A program made the position numbers and the translations under genes. 64,000 nucleotides of DNA from Zopfochytrium polystomum (lineage: Eukaryota; Chytridiomycota; Chytridiomycetes; Chytridiales; Chytridiaceae): positions 62,001-126,000 of the forward strand of contig JAIVFJ010000163.1 of assembly GCA_025765615.1 (NCBI GenBank), read 5' to 3'. A model generated the notes under the pieces. It saw only the letters and a list, made by a program, of their open reading frames with translations, had not been told where the DNA came from and made no database searches. Below are positions 11,330 to 23,100 of the stretch, in pieces; positions within the stretch are counted from its first letter, which is position 1, and the number at the start of each line of letters is the position of its first letter.

Positions 11330-12278
11330 CTATCTGATAGGGACACCCCAGCCCTCCTCTGGTTGCCCCTGGTGGTTAGTACAGCAAGTGCTGTGTGAGG
11401 TAGCTGCAGTGCGAAAGCTGGGGATACTAGCAACCTGGGTAGCCCAGTTGTCAGTTACCTGGGGCACAGAAGGTAGATTGAGGTACACCACGCAGAAGTA
11501 GCGATACAGGTGGAGCTCTGAGGGAGAACCTTGGGTGACAATACCAACACCAGGTCGTACAAACTTGCCTTCCCAGGGGAGGAAGACAACATCAGCGTCG
11601 ATGGCTTCAAGGTAGAAGTGAACAGGTTCAAAAAGCTCATCAACAGCAGTTTCAAAGTTGTTGTGGATACCAAGGTGCATGAAGGTAGACATCGTGTATG
11701 TGCCATCCAGGTTTTTGAGGGCAGTGGTTACATCCAACGTATCTGTCTTGCCAGGGGATGTAAGGACAGGAGTGCCAGGCCAGTTGCAGAGCAGGTGGGC
11801 AAAAGCCAATCAATCCATTCAGGGAAATGGGCAATGAGACCAGCAGGCATCAGTTCATCGAGGTCAATGGACAACTGTCTGACTATGTACTGCTCGAGTT
11901 CAGACTCAGGTAGGATGGCTTGGCAATAACCACCAGTAGTGCTGAGGAGAGCAAAGTGGCCGTCTGCACTAATGTCATCTGTGAGAGCAGAGTGGCAGGT
12001 GAACACGAAGACTCGAGCCTCAAGTTGGAAGAACCCTTGCTGTGGAAGGCCACTCTCGTCATCGTCACCATCAGCGTCAATGACAATACCCTTATACCAG
12101 AGTTAGTGATGATATATATATTGGTGCACACCTCATTGCCTACCAGTCGGTCAGGAAAGGTCTTGTCAGCAATAGCATCACCCAGTGTGACGATGGTGCA
12201 ACGGCGTGTTTCAGAACCTGCTTCTGCAGAGGCAGGCCCATCAGCATCGTGTTTGGTGTCAGGTACACAGTCAGCCAT
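11330..12278 (-). pseudogene. Uncharacterised gene with one small intron and a frameshift
   Basis: A coding stretch on the minus strand starts with an ATG at 12278 (MADCVPDTK). It runs through a 41-nt intron (about 12091-12131, with a CTAAC branch-point-like box) into an acidic segment DADGDDDESG and a hydrophobic/aromatic domain. The frame then changes near 11810-11830, after which a second frame continues (TSPGKTDTLD, then LPWEGKFVRPGVG) to about 11330. A TATA-like box lies near 12370. No family was recognised. Low CpG content and flanking repeats suggest a gene inside a mobile element. It could also be an expressed gene with an intron I could not place. Confidence 0.45.
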
Positions 12279-12532
12279 GGTATAGTTTCTTAGGAGTTTG
12301 AACTTCTATACACGCTTGTTGAATGGGCAAGTGGGGAAAATGGGAGAGGGGACCCAGGAGGGCCCTCCCTTTATACTTTTTTGATGCCACTGGTTGGCAG
12401 CACAACCAAAGTTTTTCAACTTTGTTAACGAAAAACGGGCATAGGTCCAGGATTAGTTGAAACAAGAAAACAAGTTTTATTTCTATTTGTGCAGCTTCTA
12501 GGCCAACAAAACAGAAAACGCATGAAAACAAC

Positions 12533-12967
12533 TCAGGGTTCAGCATGCGGGGAAGAAGAGTTGCTAACAGGCCTACTTCCAAAACACTCAGCAAGGATGA
12601 TAGCACTCTCAAGCGTATCCTTGTCTGTGTTACTAATATCCTCAGTAGTATTGGCAGGCAGAACACTGACAGGGACAGGCACCGACACTGTAGCTGCAGC
12701 AGCAGCAAGAGCAGTTGGAGTGACAGGGCTGCTGGCGGATCCTTCAAAGATGTCACTAAACACATTGATAAGCGCATTGTTTCCAGGCACGGAATACCCT
12801 GAGGAAAGAGCAATTTCCTCAGGGGTTGGGGTGCCCATGTCGTTGAAGAAACAGGCCCACTGCATGTCATTAAGCTGGGCCACTTCTGCAAGAGTGTTGA
12901 CAGGCCTGTGGAAAGGACATAGCAGCCGGTCGCGGACAGGGTGGTATGGTTGCTGTTTGTACCACAA
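12533..12967 (-). CDS. Uncharacterised ORF, repeat-associated
   Basis: A 145-residue open frame ending in a Ser/Ala/Pro/Val-rich, acidic tail. The N-terminal half (HRPVNTLAEVAQLND, FFNDMGTPTPEE) looks like folded protein. The true start is unknown and it may be the last exon of a larger gene. It lies just upstream of the frameshifted ORF at 11330-12278 on the same strand, and both are CpG-poor. Function unknown. Confidence 0.35.
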   Translation of the reverse strand: MWYKQQPYHPVRDRLLCPFHRPVNTLAEVAQLNDMQWACFFNDMGTPTPEEIALSSGYSVPGNNALINVFSDIFEGSASSPVTPTALAAAAATVSVPVPVSVLPANTTEDISNTDKDTLESAIILAECFGSRPVSNSSSPHAEP

Positions 12968-13025
12968 CGCTAGCAGTCGGCTGAGTGATGCTGATTGCCA
13001 AGTTTCATCTTCGTACTGCTTATAA

Positions 13026-13819
13026 CGGTGGAGTTACACGGGGACAAAGATTTTTTGGGGCAGAGCGCACAACACATTTTTCTTAACCTTGTTAGGAGAA
13101 AAAGTACCCTGGTACACAGGAACCAAGTATTTGAGTAGAACTAAGACTTCTTCTGCTTTTAAGCTCAAAATGAGCGTTCCCTGACCTCCACAGGGTCACT
13201 GGTGTGGAAGCATGGGTCGCTTCCTTGGTTTCTGGGGGGCTTTCTGTCTGGGTTTTCCGGCGGCTTCCTGTTTTGGGAGGCCCCACTTCTGTCAGTTTGT
13301 GTCTTCATTTACCTGCTGTGTCTTGTGTCCACTCCCACGCAACGCTTTTCTCTGCCTCCACATGGCCGCTTTTTTTTCTTCTCTCTTCTTTTTTTGTTGT
13401 TGCCTTTTTCTTCTGGTTCGTCGTTCGTTGGTTGTTTTTTCCAGGGGGGGGAAAGCCAATACACACTCTTGTCACCCGACTTCCTGCCATCCAGCCGTCC
13501 CGCACACCTAGCCCTACACCCCACGCTGTCCCATCCCGTTCCATCCCATCCTTGTGAGGTGCTACTTTTGCCCTGGGGGTCGCACGCCCATCTTCCACCA
13601 GGCTTCCACACGGGAGGCCGGGGACGGGTTTTGCAAGCCAGATGGATTTGAAGGGACTCTGTATTGGTGCCAAAGGACAGAAATCAGATTGAAGAAAAAG
13701 GAAAAAGAGAGGTAAAATTGACAAGTCAACCCCCTGACTTGGAGCATCCACCACAAATGCTCCAAGTTCCCCCCAACCCTATGCGTGTATGTACAAGTGC
13801 CGAAAATAAATAATAAATT
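13026..13819. other. Intergenic, no gene recognised
   Basis: T/C-rich on the plus strand (13200-13480) with several overlapping low-complexity frames on both strands. None carries recognisable domains or a convincing start. Confidence 0.5.
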
Positions 13820-14090
13820 AGGCAGGCTTGGGGTACAGCCTGTCAGGCAGTCTCTGTTAGTCACCAAAAAGAAAAAATATGTTGAGAAAACCCTGGCGCA
13901 ACGGAAACTGTTAAGACAAAAGTAGTAAAAGGAGGCCCAATAATATAGACAGGTTAGCTGCAAGTACACTTTGATAACGCCTCGGAAACTAAAGAACTGG
14001 GAATAATAATAGGAGTCCTGATCCTTGCAGTTTTATGACAGGTACGCTTGTTTTTGCGAATAAAATCCCTAGACTTTATCACTGATACCT
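13820..14090 (-). repeat. Dispersed repeat family B, copy 2
   Basis: Matches 3600-3870 in the same orientation. Conserved blocks include the GAAACTAAAGAACTGGGAAT segment and the GTTTTATGACAGGT segment. It lacks the B-box half present in copy 1. Confidence 0.65.
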
Positions 14091-14189
14091 CAGTGAAGTC
14101 TCACATAACTTGTATGAGCATGTCTTTCCTGCCTTGTCCACAGCAACGCTAAGCTTCAATCTCTTAATTCTGATTTCTTAACTTCTCTC

Positions 14190-14648
14190 TCTGATGATTT
14201 TACAGATTTTCCTGAAACTGATGACTCTCCTTTTGAGCCTGTTCAACCACCACTTGACTCTTACTGTCGATTATCCAACTCTCCTCCTGATGGTGCTCCC
14301 TCCTCTTGCACTCGCCAGCAACTGTGCCAGGCTTCCAGGGGGGGACAGCCGCCATCATCATCAACAAACACCTCAGATCAACTACCAACTCTTCCACAAG
14401 ATATGGAAGACAATGATGACTATGGTTGGAACCTTGACACATTCTCTGTCATCCTGGGCGAAGATGAAGACAAACCTGACAGAGACTTGGCAGAAGTCAG
14501 GAGCCTTGTCTTAGTCAAAATCAACGAAATGCTAAAGTTTGAGTCAATGGTGGATCAACTGACAGAATGTTCAGAGGACAAAGAGTACTGGCATGTTTGG
14601 ACTGAGAACCACCTATCCCAAGTGGACAACAACACATTACAGACATAA
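14190..14648 (+). CDS. Uncharacterised acidic ORF fragment
   Basis: Two overlapping plus frames cover 14190-14648. The most protein-like reading is Pro/Ser/Asp-rich (DFPETDDSPFEP), then acidic, ending in a helical segment (KINEMLKFESMVDQL). It may be a piece of a retroelement polyprotein linker. No start, partner exon or family was recognised. Confidence 0.25.
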   Translation, partial: SDDFTDFPETDDSPFEPVQPPLDSYCRLSNSPPDGAPSSCTRQQLCQASRGGQPPSSSTNTSDQLPTLPQDMEDNDDYGWNLDTFSVILGEDEDKPDRDLAEVRSLVLVKINEMLKFESMVDQLTECSEDKEYWHVWTENHLSQVDNNTLQT

Positions 14649-16499
14649 CCGCCCTCTTTGCCTTCCTCAAGACTATGGAAGCCTGTTGTTGGTGGAACGG
14701 CCCGCCAAGGGTTGGGTTGATGCAGCGGGCGACTTTGAGTATTTCTTTAGGACTAATTAATTCAAGGTCACTAGTTGATGGTGTTCCTCAGCTTGCCAGG
14801 GCAGTCAGTTACATCTGGTCGCATTTTGGAGACTTTACAGTTTTTCCGAAACTTTTCCAGACAGTTCAAGGCCATTTTTATTAATTGTGGAGACATCACT
14901 ACTTTGACAGGTATGTCAGTTTTCGGCCTGTTCTCTTGATTTTTGGTGCACACTCTTTAAATCCGCTTGAGAAACGCCTGTGAATTTCGCAGCTGTGGCT
15001 ACTTTAAAGTTTCCTATAAGGGCTAGGTTACGTGACATACAAAGGAGTTGTTTGAATCTAGCTTTGATCATAGGCTGCTCATATTTGGTACATTCAATAT
15101 CAACCGCTACTCAAATTTGCACTCCAATTTTGGTGCGATTTTGTTGATTTTTCATGGACTTGGACCAGCACACTTGCAGCAGCAACGAAAATTTGGGGGA
15201 TTTGTTTTTCCGGATGCCCTTTTGGGAATCAGTCCTTCTTATCATCATCTACCTGAATACAAGATTTCAGCTGGCTAGCTCTACGTGTTCTGGTGTGACG
15301 AGGTCACGAACTGGGCCAATATCGACGTTTTTGGGCCACAGCTGGGGTCAGACACCTTCCAATTAGTGATGATTTTACCCCACTTAGTGTGCGTGTCCCC
15401 AGCTGAGTTCTGAACAGATTTGCTTGATTTTGGGCTCGTTGGAAAGATCTATCAATCTTCTACCTCCTCTCAAAGTTTCAGGGCAGGGGCATTTGTTTTT
15501 GTAGAGTAATTGGCTGCGCAATCCTTTCTCACTTTTCTAATTGTTTGTGCTTTTCTTTTTGTCCTTTCCAAAAATTTCTGGTGCCTCTCTTCTCCTTTTT
15601 TCTGTTTTTGGAATGTCTCTCCCTTCCTTTTTTGGTTGTTGTCTTTCTCATACCCCTTCAAAGCCATTTTGTGTTTTCCTAATTGTTTTTTTATTTTTTT
15701 TCTTTTCCCATACCCTGCCAAACCTCACCCTTCCACCAATTTTGGTCCTAAAATTCTGCAAAAATACCCATTCAACTCCCCCTCTCCTCCTCTTTGCTCC
15801 TACTGTCATTTTACGCACTTTATTATCTTTTTCCAAATACCAGTCACTCTCTATGTGCCAAAATAACCTCCATGTTCCCCATGTGTTGCAGGTCTCTGTA
15901 CACGTTGCCAAGGTGGAAGGACTTTTTCTTTGAGGTTTTAACTAATTGATAACAATTTGGTCGGGAAATAGGTACTGTATGGTCAGTTTGTCGTGTTCCC
16001 CACATGTTGAAGGCCTCCTAAAATGTGCCAAAGTCTTTCTTCTTTGGTTTTAGTTGCTGCTCTTGAGTGTCAGCACTGGTGATCTCTGCTCTCTCACCAC
16101 TCAAGATCTTGTGTTTCTCTCTGGTCTGTGTGTATCCCTGGGGCTTAACACACCCGAAGAGGCATACCAAGTCTGTTGAGTGAAAGGTTGGATCCTGATA
16201 TAGAGAGAGGCTGTTGAGCAGAGCAAGGTTTGCACTACTCCACCCCTAGTTGGACAGCACAAACCACAGAAATGAACTGAAGGAATGCAGCAGAATGCCC
16301 AGAACCCAAATAACCACCACAGTAAATGTTGGGCAGGAAGAAGATATTCTGAATGCTGGAAAATAAATGTTTCTCACAAGAGATTTCTTTATTATTTGGT
16401 TACAGATGAGAAAAATGAATGATACAAACCTGAATAACTGCCACAGTAAATGTCAGGCAGGAGGGAGAACGCTAGAAAAAGAAAACTTCAAAGTTAAAC
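14649..16499. other. CpG-poor, pyrimidine-rich region without a gene
   Basis: T/C-rich on the plus strand at 15500-15900, with opposing low-complexity frames that look like artefacts. Only scattered CG dinucleotides are present. Two short similar segments (about 15840-15910 and 15985-16045, both with a CCC-CATGTTG-A-G and GCCAAAG pattern) suggest an internal duplication. Confidence 0.45.
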
Positions 16500-16640
16500 G
16501 CTCTCAAAATAATGTCTGCATTGGCAGTGTCTCGCTCTCCCATGGGCATTGTGAAAACGATAACTGACAGTCACAATAGGTTTGGGTCCGTCTTGTGCCT
16601 CTTGCTGCTAACCAGTCAGTTCTGCCTCACACAGGGGACA
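16500..16640 (+). repeat. Dispersed repeat family B, copy 3
   Basis: The plus strand matches the minus strand of 3880-3970: CCCATGGGCATTGTGA, the ACTGACAGTCACAATAGG segment, then CTTGTGCCTCTTGCTGCTAA. The B-box is degraded to GGTTTGGGTCC here. Confidence 0.65.
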
Positions 16641-16741
16641 GCGACCTTCATGGGAGGTGCTTTCCAGTACTATCCTAGCGCAGCGTGGATTTGTGGATCA
16701 TGTACAGCCGTTGTTGCAATTTTTATTTTGGAACATTGATT

Positions 16742-17499
16742 ACAAATGGGGTTTTGAGTATACTACATCTAAGTTTTATAACTCTGTCCGATATGGTTGT
16801 GGTGTGGAACAGAATTCATGAGGAGTTGTCATACGTCTCAGAGGCATTCGCCATAGTGTTTACTGAACAGATGGCTATGCTTATCAACGAAAAATCTGCA
16901 TCAATTGAAGATATGGAAAGTTTGCTGCTTGAAGACCTTGAACGAGCTATATTTGAATCCTTGTTTGTTGCTTCTCTCTGGCGTGGATCCCAAGTGATGA
17001 AAGCAGTCTGCCTGCTTCGCAGATGAGTCGTTGGTTTTCATTTGGCATCTCCAATGTTACACAGTCTCTGATGCATCTCCTTTCTGCTTACTCGAACCAC
17101 ACCCTTCACAGTACAAATCAAACTGAGCTTCCCCCTATGTCTGACGTTCAATCACTGGAACTCGATTTTGTCGTTCAAATGTTGGATCCTGGCTCTGGAC
17201 TTGTGATTCGCCATAATGTTGGTTGTTGCTTAAAGGAAGTGTGGGTGGAGGCTGTCTTCTGTGAGGCTTCAAGATTTTTAGAATTGAGAGCGTCCAAGGA
17301 ATCCTCTATGACTGGCTTAACATCAAGTGGTGCTGATTTCCAATGTGTGCTGTCGACTGATATTATTTCCATTTGGAAGTCAGTGTTGGAGAGAGATGAA
17401 ACATGGTTTGGGCAGGTTGCTTTTGGCGAGAGGTTGAAATTCCTGTATGAGAAGCATGGGCTGGTTTGGGTTACAAGTAAAAGTAACTACTACTCATAA
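16742..17499 (+). CDS. Uncharacterised protein, two-frame ORF
   Basis: The first frame (to about 17026) encodes a helical segment with IHEELSYVSEAF and MESLLLEDLERA. A second frame, open from 17023 to 17499, encodes a folded-looking segment (LELDFVVQMLDPGSG, then KFLYEKHGLVWV). A frameshift or unplaced intron joins them. It has no recognised domain and low CpG content. It lies tail to tail with the ORF at 17621-18061. Confidence 0.35.
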
Positions 17500-17620
17500 A
17501 GTGTAAAGGATTGCAAGGACCAACTAACATTTTCAATAACATAATGTCGTAAAACTTATTTTATTGAACATCTTGTTTTATATTTCAACTCATGTCGTAG
17601 GAGTTTTTTTCATATTTTTT

Positions 17621-18110
17621 TCATATTTTTTTCATCGCCCAAAAAAAACCATGGACTTGAAATGGGTCCGCCCATTCTAAACAACCATCAATATCACTCA
17701 GGCAATGTTTTTCGAGAGATTTTCTAACTTCAGCATTTAGAAAATCATCAAGACATTGTTCAACCTGTTCTTGCAACTCTGCAAGAGATTCATACTCTGG
17801 TCGGTTAGCAAATATCTCGTCCAACTTTGAACAATTCAACGAGTTGTATGTTTGACATGGAGCTGCTATAACCCGTCCAAAAATTTTGCTGATTACGAAA
17901 AATTTTCCTCCTAGGTCCATTGGATAAACAGGTTGAACAAATAGAAGAGCTGCTTTAAAATAATCAACGTTGTGCTTTAATCCGCTCTTGGCAATCGATT
18001 CCAAAAATGTTGTAACTTTGTCGTGGCCTGTTTGAGCTGAGTACTCAAGTGGAGGCACCAATCGCCCTTGTTCAATTCCGTTGTGATAACACTCTATTTT
18101 TTTTCGAGCT
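17621..18110 (-). CDS. Uncharacterised ORF
   Basis: The minus-strand frame encodes about 146 or more residues (KVTTFLESIAKSGLKH, then LAELQEQVEQCLDDFLN), with hydrophobic and helical periodicity that looks like a real protein. It stays open above the first Met at 18061, and a second frame (18126-18350) may be an upstream exon (LGWIGGLLRGD). Convergent with the ORF at 16742-17499. Function unknown; possibly mobile-element derived. Confidence 0.35.
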
Positions 18111-18469
18111 GTTCGATTCTAATTTTTAAAACGATTTTTTCAGATTCAGAGACATATCACCACGTAGCAAACCTCCAATCCATCCTAAAGAACTTGAATA
18201 TATGCTTTGTTGCTCATCCTTTTTAACACATTTGAAGGGCCAGCAAAGTCGAGAGATCGTGATCATAATCGTGATGGAAGTGAAAAGACACAGAGACAAA
18301 GAAAAGGAGTTGCTGAGATTGCCAAACGAGATATTGAACATGATATTCAAGTAGACGCCTTACCATTCCTTATTAAGTTAATCCTTTTCCTTGAGAAAAC
18401 TGAGGGACAAAAAATCCAGATCATCTGCCTGGAATCGAGGCAAAGCCACACACTGTATCACCAGAAACA

Positions 18470-19590
18470 GCAGTGGCCCCCAGCATTGACCCTGACCTAC
18501 CACCACCAAAGAAGAAATGAGGACGACTAGGAAAGAAACCAACCAACAACCAACTGGGAGCTGTAGCACAGGGCACCACTGGTGTGGTTGGGGACTGTCC
18601 TTCCAGCAGCGCTTGGGCCGGTGGGCCCAGTGGCTTTGTAGGCATGGCATCTCAGTCCAGCACAGAGGTTCCAGTGGCTGTGGATGGGGCTCTGCATCTG
18701 TGCAAGCCTGGGACACTCACATTGCTAGGGGTGGAAGGCCCAGTGATGCAGCAGACCAGCCATGCCAAGTGACCCACCTGCTGCTGAGAGTGCTCCTGAC
18801 GTGCGAGATGCGTTATTTGCATGCAGACCATATGAGGACTCTGACGACAACGATGATCAATCTGTGTACGAGTCAGACTCAGACGACGAAGACAGACTAC
18901 TCTTTGCTTTCAATGTCAACTCCAACACAGTTCAAGTGTCACCTGACACATACAAGGATCTGCTGACACCTGAGGAGGCCATGGCTTCACCCTTTGCCAA
19001 AGAGTACAAACTGAGCATGCTCCAACGATCCACATGACGGTTTTTTATATGGTGAACAATCTTCATACAGACCACTCCAAGCACATTCGGCTTTGCTACC
19101 ACCACATCTGGTCGCTTGTTGAGGAAGGTACTTGTGCAGGTTGATCACGTCCCCTCCATTGATCAGCTCGCTGACCTCCTCACCAAGCCAGGTTGGGCAT
19201 GTATGAGCAATTAGGACGAAACGCCGTGAAGATCAATTTCTTCAGAAACAGACCAAGGACAAGGAAAAGATTGCAGTACACAGTGCCACATGGAGGGCGC
19301 GCATGGCGTGCAAGGGCAAAGTAGTGGGTTGGTGCACCAGTTAGATTTTCCTTTTTTCATTTTGCTGTTTTGGGCGCCCTTTTGTTTTCCCTACCTTTTT
19401 GCAGTAACCCCCCTCAGCAGTGCCTTCCCTGATACGTTTCCTTTCCTTGTCCTGCTACAGGTTTCCCAGATCAGTCAATTGGTTTGGTTTTTGTGTGGTG
19501 TTTTATTCTCTCACTCAGTTTCTTTCTTTGAAGTAGTTTTGCTTTTTAAAGCTGCTTGTGCCAGGTGGGGTTGGAATATGCCCTCTCGAG
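18470..19590 (+). mobile_element. Deleted Ty1/copia element (linker plus 3' end)
   Basis: The reading 18762-19037 is an acidic linker ending with the opening of a copia RT domain (TPEEAMASPFAKEY, compare the P-EA-W-AM motif). Directly after it comes the RNase H terminus (KHIRLCYHH, DQLADLLTKP) in another frame, so the RT core has been lost. From 19270 the non-coding 3' region matches the minus strand of 1-300 base for base in long blocks (CCCTACCTTTTTGCAGT, then TCCCAGATCAGTCAATTGG). Dead element. Confidence 0.8.
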
Positions 19591-20137
19591 AAAAAAAGAA
19601 GAATCAATTCCTTGACTTGTCACACCCTTTCCCACAACCACGAGATCACACGCTCCTGCAACAACTGCTCTCAAGGCCAAATCTCAATATGTTAAACAAC
19701 AACTGAAAAAATAGCAGAGAGACGAAAACAAAAAAAAGAGAGCGAGAGGAGAGCGCAACAAGCGGAGGGGGTGGAAAATGTTCTTTGTTTTCTTCTCAAT
19801 ACTTACGAGAACACACCCAAAAAGGCCCCCATAATGCCGTCGACGCCACGTGCTGTCTCCTCATATCTAAAAACGAAACGAACAAAGGTTGGCAGGGGAA
19901 GGAGAGAGAGAGAGGGAGAGGGAGAGAGAGAGAGAAGCATCAAAAGAGCTAGAGAAAAAGAGAGAAAGGGAGAAAAAACACAGAGACGGAAAGAGGCAGA
20001 AAGTGAGAACGAGAACGAGAAACGCGAGAGCAACGGAGAGAAAAGGAGCAAGAGACATAAGGTGAGAAAGGGCGCGGAAGAAACACAAAATATTGTGGTA
20101 CAAAAAAAAAAATTAAACAAAGACGCAAGCACACACT
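19591..20137. other. Intergenic, purine-rich tract
   Basis: GA-rich sequence at 19895-20060 gives artefactual Arg/Glu frames. It corresponds to the 3' flank of the PB1-containing gene on the minus strand, where it reads CT-rich. Confidence 0.55.
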
Positions 20138-23100
20138 TCACAGCACCTCCAAAAACAGCCTGATGCCCTCGCCGTCGCTTGCTGCCGCGCCGACGCCGGC
20201 CCTCCTGGCCTCCTGGACGCACACGACCCAGTCCTCGTCGTCGCCGACGGTGATCAGGTTCATCTCCTCGTCGCGGCGCCGGATGCACTCGATCACCACG
20301 CGGCTCTCGGCGCGCCCCGTAGTCGCCTCCTCGTCGACCCACCCCATCGCCGTCATCTTGTCCTCCAGCAGCCGCTTCACGTCGTCAAAGCCCGCCGCGC
20401 GCGGTATCATCACCTTGACCATCCGCTCGCGGTCGATCGACGCCGTCACCCACACCATCTCGCGGTCCGTCCGCCGCGGCGCTGCCGCAGCCGCCGCGGG
20501 ACCCCCGCCGCCGCCACGGGCCGCACTAGCAGCAACAGCCGCCGAGGACCCGCCAGCACCGCCACCACCACCACCACCGGCTCCTCCCCTCAGCGCGTCA
20601 CCTTCCGACTCGGTTCCAGAGCCCTCAGAGACACCGGCACCGCCGCTCGCCGCACCCGCACCCGACGGCGCGGCGGCTGCCTTCTCGCGCTCGCGCTCGG
20701 CGCGCCGCTCCTCGCGCCGCTTGGCGGCGCGCTTTGCCCTGCGCATGGCCTTCTCCTGCAGCCGGATGCGCTCGCGCTCGGCCTCGGCCTCGCGCATCTT
20801 GACAAACTGCTCGGCCAGGTCGGCCGCCAGGATCTCGGACGGCGTCGCCGAGCGCGCCGGCTTGAGCGCCGGCTTGAGCGTGCCGCGCGTCAGCGTCGCC
20901 GACGCCAGCGACGACGTCGAAGGCCCGCCCGCCGACCGTAGGTAGCGGCTGGTGCTGGACGGCGGGTCCGGGGTCTTCGAACGCGGCCGCGCGCTGATCG
21001 GCGTGCCACCGGCGCGGCCGCCGCCCGCCGTTGCTGCGGCCGTGCCCGCTACGTTGCGGAGCCGGTACTTTTCCTTTGCAGTCAGAAGCCGCGGGGCGCC
21101 GTCTGCACCAGCTGCCGGACTCGCCGCTGCCGCTGCGGTTGAGGCGTTGGATGCCTCCAGCACTGCATTGACGGCAGACAACTCCGGCACACTCGACGAG
21201 CGCCGCAGGGCTCGGGCCTCGCCTACGTTTGGCGCAAGCTGCCTGGCGCTCGCCGTGGTCGCCGTTGCGACTGGCAGGGGTGCGGGTTTGGATGGCCGCC
21301 GGATTGTCGCATAGGAAAAGTTGTTGGTAGAGGATGGTGGCGACGGTCGTGACGGGCGAGACCGCGACATCGACCCAAATGACTCGTACTCCTCCGCTGC
21401 TGCCTCGGGTTCGTCGTACAGGCGCCGGTCGCGGTCGCGGCGAGGAGGTGGCTGCCGCAAGCGGGATGAGCCGCCGTCCTTGTCGCCATCTCTGGAGGGG
21501 CGATCGTTCATCACGAGGTCTAGGACAGACTCTCCATCAACCGTGTCGGGGGATAATATCGGGCTCCGCGGAGCTGGTGGCGGGAGAGAGGGTAAAGCCT
21601 TGTCTGCGGCAGCGGCATCTGGTGCTACCGAAATGCCGCTGCTGGCGACGACAGCGGTCACAACCTTGTTGACGGCGCCAACGCCCGCGCCAGCAGCCTT
21701 CATGACAGCACCGCCAAACATTCCTAGGGCCTCGACCACGGCGCGCCCGTCAAAGAGGACATCATCATTGCTGGCCTCATCTGGCGCGCCTGCCACACCC
21801 GGCGGCGGGCTCTCGGCATTGTAGACGACAACTCCGCGTGACTGCTTCCGGCGAATGGTTCGTTCGGTCGAGTTTGCCGTGGTGGGCGTGGTAGCCACAG
21901 CCGAATCCGGGGCGAAGAAGCGCGAGGGACCGTCTCCTACAGCAGAGCGGGGCGTGATGGCAGGCGAATTGCCATTTATGGGCGTGCCGAACGGGCTGGC
22001 GCGCGCAGAGACAGGGCCCGCTGTGGCCGGCGAGCCCGTTCGTGCCGAGCTGGCAAAGTTTATTGGTCCATTCTTGTCCACCAGTTCGGCCGTGCGCAGT
22101 CGGCCAGCGGTGGTGGTGGGCAGATCGGTCGCGATGCGGCCCAATGTCCCGGAACCGCCGGTGCTGGTAAGTGGATTCGATGGAAGCGGGGGAGCGCGCG
22201 GGGGGCGGCCCAATGATAAAAAGCCCTTTCCAGCTCCCTCTCCAGACTCGTCTCGAGAGTTTTTACGAGCATTCCTTTCTCTGGGCGGCGCCCGGTCGTC
22301 ATCTCCTTCGGCGCTTTCGTTCATCCCAACCTCCAGTGCCAGTTTCTTTAAGTCGTCGAGCGAGAATCCCGTAGGAAGGGTCCGGCTCCCTAAGCCAGCT
22401 CCGCCAGGAGTGGTCGGGCCTGCTTTCCGACCGAGGGAGTCATCATTTCGTGCTTTTGACCTCGATCTTTCCCTGCTACGAGTGTTGTCCTTTTGGTCTT
22501 TTGCTGAACCGAGTGGGGAAGGTTGGACCTTTTCAGATCGATCCAATGTCGAGTATGGCTGGATGGTGTGCGACTCTTTGCGGGTCGGGATTACTGGGGG
22601 CGGGCCTAGCGGAGAAGCGAGCTTGGAAAGGTCCAGTTTCTCTCGCATTTTGCGAGCTTCCCTGGCGGCCGTATCCTTTGACCGCGATCTGTCCTTGTCC
22701 GACTTGCCTCGGTCCTTTTTGTAATCCTTCTCCGTCTTGGAACGCTCGGGTTCCACTCCCCCTCCCCCTCTGGCGGCGGAATCCTTGACAGATTTGCTTC
22801 GATCTCTGGACGCCGGATCCTTCTCGCTGTTCTTGCTGGTCGCATTCTTGTCCGAGCGCGCGCGGTCGCCGGCCCGTTCTCGGGGCAGCGATTCCCACCC
22901 CGACCTTGCCGCTTCTAAGTCCCTCAAAATTCTATCGCGGTCGCTGCGGCGTTCCGGGACGGGCAGCGTGGGCGCAACCACGGATGGAGGTGGCGAAGGT
23001 GGCGGTCTCGGGACGAACGTGGGAGGTGACGGTGTTCGGGCAGGTGGGCGGCGCTCACCCGCAGTTCGGGCACGGAGGAGAGCTTCTGTGCCCGCACCGC

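Noticed and set aside
20163..20945. Plus-strand ORF of 260 residues opposite the PB1 gene
   Set aside because: Arg/Ala/Pro-rich shadow of a GC-rich coding exon; several similar shadows exist along 20.1-24.0 kb.
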